A stretch of 44,822 nucleotides of DNA, taken from the NCBI GenBank assembly GCA_900552475.1, contig USAC01000008.1, forward strand, positions 1 to 44,822, in the 5' to 3' direction. Source of the stretch: an uncultured Eubacteriales bacterium (GTDB taxonomy: Bacteria; Bacillota; Clostridia; Oscillospirales; Oscillospiraceae). Under the pieces are notes generated by a model. It was not told the origin of the DNA, did no database searches, and saw nothing but the letters and a program-made list of their open reading frames with translations. A program made the translations under genes and the position numbers. Below are positions 14,998 to 21,616 of the stretch, piece after piece. The first letter of the stretch is position 1; each line of letters opens with the position of its first letter.

Positions 14998-15615
14998 ATG
15001 CACATATATTTGCAGGGACTGACGATGGGGCTGGCGTATGTGGCCCCGATCGGGCTGCAGAACCTCTTTGTCATCAACAGCGCACTCACGCAAAAGCGCA
15101 GCCGCGTCTATCTCACGGCGCTGATCGTTATTTTCTTCGACATCACGCTGGGACTGGCGTGCTTTCTCGGCGCGGGCGCGCTGATGCAGGCGCTGCCGTG
15201 GCTGCAGAAGGTCATTCTCGCCGCGGGCAGCCTGATCGTCATCTGGATCGGCATCGGGCTGCTGCGCAGCAAGGCCAGCCTCGAGGGCGGGCGTGACGTG
15301 AACGTCCCCGTCTGGAAGCTCATCACCACGGCGTGCGTCGTGACGTGGTTCAATCCGCAGGCGCTCATCGACGGGACGATGATGCTCGGTGCGTTCCGCG
15401 CGAGTCTGCCCGCGGGGACGGATCTGTTTTTCATCTGCGGCTTCGCCTCGGCGTCGGTGTTGTGGTTTCTCGGAATCTCCACGGTCATCTCGCTGCTCGG
15501 CGCGCGCTTTAACGAGAAGGTGCTGAATATCATCAACAAGGTCTGCGGCGTGGTCATCATCTTCTACGGGTGCCGTCTGGCGTGGAACTTCCTGCGCCTG
15601 CTGGGCGTTTTCTGA
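14998..15615 (+). CDS. LysE/ArgO-family amino-acid exporter
   Basis: 205 residues, about six membrane helices. It opens MHIYLQGLTMGLAYVAPIGL followed by QNLFVINSAL, the LysE/ArgO hallmark (G-x-APIG-x-QN), and carries TWFNPQALIDGTMMLGAF in the middle, also conserved. Family members export lysine, arginine or other amino acids using the proton gradient; the substrate here is not determined. ATG 14998 has SD AAGGAG. The divergent HxlR regulator and inverted repeat point to local control. Confidence 0.9.
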   Translation: MHIYLQGLTMGLAYVAPIGLQNLFVINSALTQKRSRVYLTALIVIFFDITLGLACFLGAGALMQALPWLQKVILAAGSLIVIWIGIGLLRSKASLEGGRDVNVPVWKLITTACVVTWFNPQALIDGTMMLGAFRASLPAGTDLFFICGFASASVLWFLGISTVISLLGARFNEKVLNIINKVCGVVIIFYGCRLAWNFLRLLGVF

Positions 15616-15629
15616 AAACCGGACAGAAA

Positions 15630-15663
15630 AAAGGGAAGGGACGGTGCGCCATGCGCCGTCCCT
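15630..15663 (-). terminator. Bidirectional terminator between lysE and the 91-codon gene
   Basis: GGGACGGTGCGC-CAT-GCGCCGTCCC stem; on the minus strand it is followed by TTCCCTTTTTTC. It serves the minus-strand sporulation pair and possibly the exporter. Confidence 0.6.
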
Positions 15664-15695
15664 CCAAGTTGAGGAGAAAAATGATAGGAAGCGTA

Positions 15696-15971
15696 TTAAA
15701 TCAGCACGGCCAGCAGCCACACAAGGCCGATTGCGGCCCCGCCCAGCAGGGCGGAGATCCACGGCGTGATGCGCAGGCGGCGCGGTGGAACCGAGCCGTG
15801 CGTGCGGGCATAGCTCTTGGCGATGCGGACGGCCTGGTCCACGAGCTGCTGTGAGCTGACGCCTCCGCTGCCGGAGGCCATGTCGTTGCGGAGAATGAAA
15901 ATTGCCTGTTCAAAAATACGCGGGTCGGGGGAATCCACCACGATCACCCGCCGGGAAATGCCTTTCACCAA
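15696..15971 (-). CDS. Conserved small membrane-anchored protein of unknown function
   Basis: 91 residues. A soluble N-terminal part (VKGISRRVIVVDSPDPRIFE, QAIFILRNDMASGSGG, VDQAVRIAKSYA) is followed by a basic SVPPRRLR and one C-terminal membrane helix (WISALLGGAAIGLVWLLAVLI). From memory similar proteins are common in spore-forming Oscillospiraceae, but no function is known. It starts with TTG 15971 (SD GGAGGG, 8-nt spacing) or the adjacent GTG 15968. It follows spoIIE by 55 bp in the same direction and probably shares its transcript, suggesting but not proving a sporulation-linked role. Confidence 0.7.
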   Translation of the reverse strand: MVKGISRRVIVVDSPDPRIFEQAIFILRNDMASGSGGVSSQQLVDQAVRIAKSYARTHGSVPPRRLRITPWISALLGGAAIGLVWLLAVLI

Positions 15972-16026
15972 GAGTTTTGCCCTCCTCTGCCGTTGATGCT
16001 TTCAGTATGGCCGGTCGGGCGGACGG

Positions 16027-18051
16027 TTATACCTGCCGCGGCGGTGAATCTTCCATTTTTGGCAGGTGCAGCACCAGCACGGCGCAGTCGTCGCGCAGGC
16101 CGCGCCGCGTGCGCGACTCCGAGAGGATGAGCGAGGCGAGCGCCTCGGCGCTCTGGCCGCTCCAGCCCGCCATGAGGTTCTGCAGCCACTCGTCGTCCGT
16201 CTCATCGGCCACACCGTCGCTGACCATGACGAAAAAGCTCCCCGCCGGCAGGCTCAGGCGCGTGCTCTCCGGGCCGTCCGCGCCCTGCTGCAGCCCCGCG
16301 GGCAGGCTCTGCCCCGTGACGCGCGTGACGCAGCCGCCGCGCTTTAAGTAAGACGGCGCCGCGCCGTATTTATAGAGCGTCCCCGCGCCGGTCGGGCGCT
16401 GCAGTGCCAGCAGGTCGATCGTCGTGAAGCCGCCGCCCTCCTCGCCGCGCAGCATGAGCGCGGCGTTGAGCGTCCGCAGCGCGGAGACCGGCTCGATCCC
16501 GGCCTCCAGAAACTCGCGCAGCAGGCGCACGGTCATCGCCGCCTCGCGGTGCGCGGGCTCGCCCGTCCCCATCCCGTCGGAGAGAAGGAGATAGAGCGTG
16601 GAGCCGACCTCGAAAATCGCGAGCTGGTCGCCGCAGACGCGCTGCCCCTCCCGCGGACGCAGCCCCGAGCCGATGCGGTAGCCCAGAGGCGTGGCCGCCG
16701 GGGCGGACGCGGGCTGCGCCGCGCCGGAGAGGAGGTCGCCCATCTGCGCGTACTGGTCGCGCGCCTGCGCGCGCACCGCCTGCAGCCGCTGGTGGTACTG
16801 GCGGCGGAGGAGATAGTCGCGCAGCTGCGCGTCCACGGCGGCGAGAAACTCCGTCAGGTGGACACAGCGCGAGGTGAAATAGAGCGGAAAGTCCCGCGTC
16901 TCGGCGCGGCCGCGGCGCAGCATGGCCGGGCATGCGTCGTTGAAGGCGTTGTACGTCGCGTTGTAGTTCTGCTGCCAGCAGGCCGTGCGCAGGACGCAGC
17001 GGCGGCAGACGCGCTCGGCGGCGCGGTCGAAGATGACGGAGGGATTCTCCGGCGGGGGCGGCGAGGTGCCGCGGAAAAAGCTGTCATAGAGGTCGCGGAA
17101 GGCCGCGCCCTGCGCCGCCTGCGCCGATTGCGCGGCAAACGCGGGAACCGCCGCTTTTTCGGCGCGCGCCGCCTTCTTTTCGCGCGGCGCCGCCTTCAGC
17201 AGGCGCTCCGGCAGCAGCAGAAAGAGCGTCGCGCCGACGGCGCTCTCCCCCAGCAGGAGGAGAGGATCGTCCGCGTCGAAGAGCGCCGGCAGGCACGCAA
17301 ACGGCGCGCACAGCGCAAGCGCCATCTGCCAGCGGCGCCCCCGGCAGCACGCGGCAAGGCCGCACCCCGCACCGCAGAGCGCCGTAAGCAGCAGCTGCGG
17401 TGGCTCACCCGTGAGGTCGAGCGCCAGCCCCAACCCCGCGCCGAGCGCGGCGGCGAGACCCGGCGCGCTCTCCGTTGCCGCGAACAGGAGCGCCAGCGCC
17501 GCGAACGCGCAGCCGAAGTCAAATTTTCCGCCCTTTGCCGCGCCGCAGAGCGCGATACTCAGCGCCGCCAGCAGCAAAAACGCCGCCGGGCGGCGTTTTT
17601 CCCCCTCCGTCTCCCGCAGGCCGTACCACACGCACCCGGCCAGCAGCGCCGCCGCGGCGAAGCAGGCCATGACCTCCGCGGCCAGCCGGTGCAGCAGGTA
17701 GACCGACTGCACCAGCAGGAACATCCCCGCCGACACCGCCGGGCGGAAGCCCGGGCGGCGGTAGAGCTTCGTGTCGAAAAACGCGCTGCTCGCGGCGAAG
17801 ATGAGGATCGCCGCCGCCGTATGGCGCAGGCCGGACTGGAAATCCAGAAACACCAGCGCGCCCAGCCCCGCGCCCGCAAGCCCGGCCAGTCCCGGCAGCC
17901 CCGGCCCGGCAAGCGCCGTCAGCGCCAGCGAAAGCGGCGCATACCCGCCGAGACGGCACGCCGTGAGCAGCAGCGTCAGCGCCATGCACGCGATAAGCCT
18001 GCCCGCCGGCGCAAAGCGGCGCAGCGTGCCGGGCAGAGTGAGTTCTTTCAT
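16027..18051 (-). CDS. spoIIE: Stage II sporulation protein E, membrane PP2C phosphatase
   Basis: 674 residues, shorter than the Bacillus protein (about 830). The first 300 residues are a very Ala/Leu-rich multi-helix membrane region, followed by a central region with a Cys cluster (CRRCVLRTACWQQNY) and a C-terminal PP2C domain (IGSGLRPREGQRVCGDQLAI, LLLSDGMGTGEPAHREAAM, FVMVSDGVADETDDEWLQNL; the aspartates bind metal). SpoIIE dephosphorylates SpoIIAA to release sigma-F in the forespore and acts at the polar septum. ATG 18051 has SD AGGAGGG. A TTG two codons upstream is less likely. Strong evidence of endospore formation. Confidence 0.92.
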   Translation of the reverse strand: MKELTLPGTLRRFAPAGRLIACMALTLLLTACRLGGYAPLSLALTALAGPGLPGLAGLAGAGLGALVFLDFQSGLRHTAAAILIFAASSAFFDTKLYRRPGFRPAVSAGMFLLVQSVYLLHRLAAEVMACFAAAALLAGCVWYGLRETEGEKRRPAAFLLLAALSIALCGAAKGGKFDFGCAFAALALLFAATESAPGLAAALGAGLGLALDLTGEPPQLLLTALCGAGCGLAACCRGRRWQMALALCAPFACLPALFDADDPLLLLGESAVGATLFLLLPERLLKAAPREKKAARAEKAAVPAFAAQSAQAAQGAAFRDLYDSFFRGTSPPPPENPSVIFDRAAERVCRRCVLRTACWQQNYNATYNAFNDACPAMLRRGRAETRDFPLYFTSRCVHLTEFLAAVDAQLRDYLLRRQYHQRLQAVRAQARDQYAQMGDLLSGAAQPASAPAATPLGYRIGSGLRPREGQRVCGDQLAIFEVGSTLYLLLSDGMGTGEPAHREAAMTVRLLREFLEAGIEPVSALRTLNAALMLRGEEGGGFTTIDLLALQRPTGAGTLYKYGAAPSYLKRGGCVTRVTGQSLPAGLQQGADGPESTRLSLPAGSFFVMVSDGVADETDDEWLQNLMAGWSGQSAEALASLILSESRTRRGLRDDCAVLVLHLPKMEDSPPRQV

Positions 18052-18123
18052 GGACAAGCCCTCCTTTTTCCCCTATTGTATGCACGCACCGGGCGAAAAC
18101 CCGTCGGGAAATGAAAAAAGGCC

Positions 18124-18199
18124 AAAAAAGGCCAATGGCCTTTTTAATCAGAAAGAAAGCCGTGTATCCATGAGGATACACGGCTCTCTTTCTGATTAT
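18124..18199 (-). terminator. Double-hairpin terminator after ribF
   Basis: On the minus strand a long stem (AATCAGAAAGA..GCCGTGTATCC / GGATACACGGC..TCTTTCTGATT) is followed by AAAAAGGCCATTGGCCTTTTTT. It ends the long rimP-ribF operon and insulates spoIIE. Confidence 0.85.
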
Positions 18200-19104
18200 T
18201 TGTTTTTCTCCGCGAAATATGCACGGGTCTGGTCGATGTTGTGCTCGATCTCCCGGCGGAGGGCGTCGACGGAGTCGAACTTCTTCTCCGGGCGCAGGCG
18301 GCGGTAAAAGTCCAGCCGGATCTGCTGGCCGTAGAGGTCGCCGTCGAAGTCGATGAGAAACGTCTCGACGGAGACGGCGTCGCTGTCGCTGACGGTGGGG
18401 CGGGTGCCGACGTTCGTCACGCCCGCGAAGTTCCGCCCGTCGGCGAGCGTCACGCGGGAGATATACACCCCGCGCCCCGGCACCAGCACATGCCCCGGCA
18501 CGGTCAGATTCACCGTCGGAATCCCGATCGTGCGGCCGAAGCGGAAGCCGTGTCCCACGGTCTGGCTCAGGCAGTGCGGATGGCCGAGAAACAGCGCCGC
18601 GCGCTCCATGTCGCCCGCCTGCACGAGCGAGCGGATGTAGGTGGAGCTGACGGTGATGCCCTCGATCTCCACCTTTGGGATGATGTCGCAGCCGAGCCCC
18701 AGCTCACGGCACTTCGCCTGCAGCAGCTCGGGGTTGCCCTCGTTCTTGTGGCCGAAGTGGTGGTCATGACCGGCGACGAAGTGCACCGCGCCATAGTCGC
18801 GGATGAGCATCCGGATATAGTCCTCCCAGCGCATGGTCATCATCGCCTGATCGAACGGGGCGAGGATGACATCGCGGATGCCGTAGATCCGCTCGATCAG
18901 GCCGCGGCGATCCTCGGGAGAGTTGATGAGATAGACGGGCTTGCCTGTGACGACCTCCTTGGGCGGGCGGTCGAAGGTAAAGACGGCGGGGGTGACGCCC
19001 AGCTCACGGGCGCGCTCGACGGTCTTGCTCAAAAGCGCCCCGTGGCCGCGGTGTACGCCGTCGAAAAAGCCCAGGGCAATGACAGTATGATTCAAGTGCT
19101 TCAC
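18196..19104 (-). CDS. ribF: Bifunctional riboflavin kinase / FAD synthetase
   Basis: 302 residues. The N-terminal FAD synthetase (nucleotidyltransferase) domain has LGFFDGVHRGHGALL (about 12-26) and VAGHDHHFGHKNEGN; the C-terminal riboflavin kinase domain has RTIGIPTVNLTVPGHVLVPG and VETFLIDFDGDLYGQQIRLD. It converts riboflavin to FMN and then FAD in the cytoplasm. ATG 19104 overlaps the truB stop by four bases (ATGA), so it is translationally coupled. Last gene of the nusA-infB operon. Confidence 0.96.
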   Translation of the reverse strand: MKHLNHTVIALGFFDGVHRGHGALLSKTVERARELGVTPAVFTFDRPPKEVVTGKPVYLINSPEDRRGLIERIYGIRDVILAPFDQAMMTMRWEDYIRMLIRDYGAVHFVAGHDHHFGHKNEGNPELLQAKCRELGLGCDIIPKVEIEGITVSSTYIRSLVQAGDMERAALFLGHPHCLSQTVGHGFRFGRTIGIPTVNLTVPGHVLVPGRGVYISRVTLADGRNFAGVTNVGTRPTVSDSDAVSVETFLIDFDGDLYGQQIRLDFYRRLRPEKKFDSVDALRREIEHNIDQTRAYFAEKNK

Positions 19105-19970
19105 GCTCCGAAAAAGTTTTTCAGGGACGTCAGCGTCCCGTTCTGGGCCCGGCTGAGACAGAGGAACGTTCCGTCCCGTCCGTAGACCCGGTATAGTCCG
19201 TCCGCGGGCGCGTCAGGCGGCGCAAGCGGATTGCCGTTGCGGCAGAGAGCCTCCGCCCGCTCCGTGCGGATATGGTAGGCCGGGTGCGCGCGGAAGAGCG
19301 AATCCACCGGCTGCAGAAGGCTCTCGCCCTCCAGCTGCACCCGCTCGAGCGTCACGGCGTCCGCGAGCGTAAAGCCCGCGGCCATCGTGCGCCGCAGGGC
19401 GCTCATGCAGCCGCCGCAGCCGAGCGCACGGCCGATGTCATGGCAGAGGGTGCGGACATAGGTGCCCTTCGAGCAGCGGATGCGCAGGGTGAACGCGTCC
19501 GGCGCAGTCTGTTCCACGACCTCGAGCTCATAGATCGTGACGGGTCGGGGCTTTCGCTCGACCTCCTCGCCGCGGCGCGCCAGCTCATAGAGCTTCTTAC
19601 CGCCGATCTTGATGGCGGAGTACATCGGCGGAATCTGCTCAATTTCGCCGGTAAAGCGCGGCAGCACCGACTCCAGCTCCGTGCGGGTGACGGATGCAGG
19701 GTGCGTCCCGAGCGTCTCGCCGCTGGTATCCTGCGTGTTCGTGACGAGCCCCAGCTTTAGACCCGCGACATACTCCTTCTGCCCGCTCTCAGCGAAGCTG
19801 ACGGCGCGGGTGGCCTGCCCCACAAAGACGGGCAGCACACCCGTCGCCATCGGGTCGAGCGTCCCGGCGTGGCCGACCTTCTTCGTGTGCAGGATGCCGC
19901 GCAGCTTCGCGCAGACGTCCATGCTCGTCCAGCCGGACGGCTTGTCGATGATGATAATCCCGTTCGCCAT
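19101..19970 (-). CDS. truB: tRNA pseudouridine-55 synthase TruB
   Basis: 289 residues. It begins MANGIIIIDKPSGWTSMDVC and has the catalytic motif VGHAGTLDPMATGVLPV with nucleophile Asp at residue 39; also IEQIPPMYSAIKIGGKKLYE and the RIRCSKGTYVRTLCHDIG motif, then a short PUA-like C-terminus. It makes pseudouridine 55 in the T-loop of tRNA. ATG 19970 lies just four bases past the nrnA stop. A longer upstream frame exists but overlaps nrnA and is not credible. Confidence 0.96.
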   Translation of the reverse strand: MANGIIIIDKPSGWTSMDVCAKLRGILHTKKVGHAGTLDPMATGVLPVFVGQATRAVSFAESGQKEYVAGLKLGLVTNTQDTSGETLGTHPASVTRTELESVLPRFTGEIEQIPPMYSAIKIGGKKLYELARRGEEVERKPRPVTIYELEVVEQTAPDAFTLRIRCSKGTYVRTLCHDIGRALGCGGCMSALRRTMAAGFTLADAVTLERVQLEGESLLQPVDSLFRAHPAYHIRTERAEALCRNGNPLAPPDAPADGLYRVYGRDGTFLCLSRAQNGTLTSLKNFFGA

Positions 19971-19974
19971 AGCC

Positions 19975-20919
19975 TTATTCTCCGGTGACCTCGGCGATGG
20001 CGGCGAGGGTGGCGCGCTTCGCCTGCTCAAGCGTCCCCTCGATCGTCGCCCCGGCCGCCGCGGCATGGCCGCCGCCTCCGAGCTTTTTGCACACGAGCGT
20101 CGCGTTCACGCGCGGCCCGGTGCGCAGGGAGAGCTTGACCGTCCCCGGCCGCAGCTCGCGCAGCGTCACGCCGCAGTCCGTTCCCTCGACGAGGGCGGCG
20201 AGGGAGCTGAGCTCCTCAATATCCGCGTCCGTCGCGTGCATCTGCTCGCGCAGGGCGAGGGGAATCGTCATGACGACGACGCGGTCGTGGTCATAGAGCT
20301 CCATGTCCGCGACCATCCGCGCCTCCATCGCGAGGCGCGTCTTGCTCTTCGTGCGGAAGAGCACCTTGTTGACGGGGGCCGGGTCAATCCCCGCCGCGAA
20401 GAGCTCCGCGGCGATGCGGTGCGTGCGCGCGGTGGTGTTGGAATAGACAAAGCAGCCCGTGTCGGTGGAGATCGCGACATAGAGCGGCAGGGCGATCTCC
20501 GGCGTGACGGCCGTCAGCTCGCGGATAATCTCATAGATAATCTCGCCGCAGGCGGCGCTCTCAGCTTCCAGACACGTCTCGGCGGCGAAGAACTCCTGCG
20601 ATGGGTGGTGATCGACGGCGAGGTCGATGCACCCGGCATAGGCCTTGGCATTCTCCGGCAGGAGGGAGAGCGCGGCGATGTCCACGCTCACGACAAACGA
20701 CGGCTCCCAGCCCTCCGGCGCCCAGTAGGGCGCGGCGTAGGGCGCGTACGTCACGGTGATCTCCGGGTTCGGCAGGAGGTAGGCCTCCTTGCCGATGTCG
20801 CGCAGCGCGCGGCAGAGCGCGGCGGCGGAGCCGATCGTATCGCCGTCCGGGCGGACGTGCGTGAGCAGGAGCACCCGGTCCCGGCTGCGCAGCAGCGCGG
20901 CGGTTTCTGTAACGTTCAT
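19975..20919 (-). CDS. nrnA: DHH-family oligoribonuclease / pAp phosphatase (NrnA-like)
   Basis: 314 residues. DHH domain: LLTHVRPDGDTIGSAAAL near the N-terminus, VVSVDIAALSLLP, and LAVDHHPSQEFFA (the DHH motif). DHHA1 domain at the C-terminus: CKKLGGGGHAAAAGATIEG. The family degrades nano-RNAs and 3'-phosphoadenosine 5'-phosphate. ATG 20919 is chosen; a GTG at 20931 overlaps the rbfA stop (GTGA) and is possible. It lies between rbfA and truB, the normal Firmicute order. Confidence 0.93.
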   Translation of the reverse strand: MNVTETAALLRSRDRVLLLTHVRPDGDTIGSAAALCRALRDIGKEAYLLPNPEITVTYAPYAAPYWAPEGWEPSFVVSVDIAALSLLPENAKAYAGCIDLAVDHHPSQEFFAAETCLEAESAACGEIIYEIIRELTAVTPEIALPLYVAISTDTGCFVYSNTTARTHRIAAELFAAGIDPAPVNKVLFRTKSKTRLAMEARMVADMELYDHDRVVVMTIPLALREQMHATDADIEELSSLAALVEGTDCGVTLRELRPGTVKLSLRTGPRVNATLVCKKLGGGGHAAAAGATIEGTLEQAKRATLAAIAEVTGE

Positions 20920-20927
20920 GCGCCGCC

Positions 20928-21311
20928 TCACTTCTCGTCCGGGAGGACGATGTCGGCGTTGGCGGGGTTCGCGGGCTTGACATGGCTGAGCATGTCGAGG
21001 ATGTGCGCGCCGTGGGCGATGGACTCGTCGAGGAAGAACTGCAGCTCCGGGGTATAGCGCAGGTCGATCTTCGTCCCCAGTGCGTGGCGCAGGAAGCCCG
21101 CGGCGGACTTGAGCCCCTTCATCAGCCCCTTCTCGTCCGGGCAGTTGAGGGCGCTGACATAGACGCGGGCATAGCGCAGGTCACTCGTCGTGTCGACATG
21201 GGTGATGGTGAGCATCGTCTCGGACACGCGCGGATCCTTGACCGTGCGCAGCAGGGAGGCCAGCTCCTTCTGAATCTCGTCGTTGATGCGGCCGATGCGG
21301 TTGGATGCCAT
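20928..21311 (-). CDS. rbfA: 30S ribosome-binding factor RbfA
   Basis: 127 residues. It starts MASNRIGRINDEIQKELASL, has the KH-like core (VKDPRVSETMLTITHVDTTS, ARVYVSALN) and the ELQFFLDESIAHGAHI motif. It assists maturation of the 16S rRNA 5' end and cold adaptation. ATG 21311 has SD AAAGGAG. It normally follows infB directly; here 305 bp with a terminator and a duplicated infB end separate the two genes. Confidence 0.95.
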   Translation of the reverse strand: MASNRIGRINDEIQKELASLLRTVKDPRVSETMLTITHVDTTSDLRYARVYVSALNCPDEKGLMKGLKSAAGFLRHALGTKIDLRYTPELQFFLDESIAHGAHILDMLSHVKPANPANADIVLPDEK

Positions 21312-21334
21312 AGGGCGTCACTCCTTTCGTAAAA

Positions 21335-21367
21335 GAGAAAACGGGGCGGGCGTCCCGCCCGCCCCGT
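21335..21367 (-). terminator. Intrinsic terminator between infB and rbfA
   Basis: On the minus strand ACGGGGCGGGC-GGGAC-GCCCGCCCCGT then TTTTCTCTTTT. It lies about 25 bp before the rbfA ATG, within a cluster that is usually one operon. No obvious promoter is seen between it and rbfA. Confidence 0.75.
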
Positions 21368-21399
21368 GGGTTAGTCAAATGGATTTTTGCCGAAGTGGT

Positions 21400-21448
21400 T
21401 TACTGGGGGATCTCCTCCATCGTGAAGGCCTCGATCACGTCGCCTGCC
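21400..21448 (-). repeat. Duplicated 3' end of infB (distal copy)
   Basis: 49 bp nearly identical to the real infB end at 21617-21665 (the first 36 bp identical, then three mismatches). It encodes GDVIEAFTMEEIPQ-stop versus GDIIEAFTMEEIPQ-stop in the gene. The two copies are direct repeats 217 bp apart. Confidence 0.9.
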
Positions 21449-21616
21449 CCATGAAACGGCGTTTCATGGGGACCCCGGACAGAATATCCTTGGCGGAAAT
21501 GAATTCCGCCTGCGGCAAGGTTTTGCTTGCAGCAAAACGCTTGGGACGCGTGGGGCGCGAGCCGCTTACGCGGCAGGAAGGCGACAAAAGGCCTGCGGTA
21601 AGGCGATGCCGACTGC
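21449..21616. other. 168-bp insert between the two infB ends
   Basis: Contains three hairpins: CCCCATGAAACG/CGTTTCATGGGG, GGCGGAAA/TTCCGCC and a GCAAGGTTTTGCTTGCAGCAAAACG segment. A minus-strand open frame runs through it but reads as out-of-frame infB and looks like chance. It resembles an intergenic repeat or the scar of an integrated element. Confidence 0.5.

Noticed and set aside
18052..18123. Sporulation sigma-factor or Spo0A-box promoter upstream of spoIIE
   Set aside because: A CATACAAT -10 is present, but no matching -35 and no Spo0A box were found at an expected distance.
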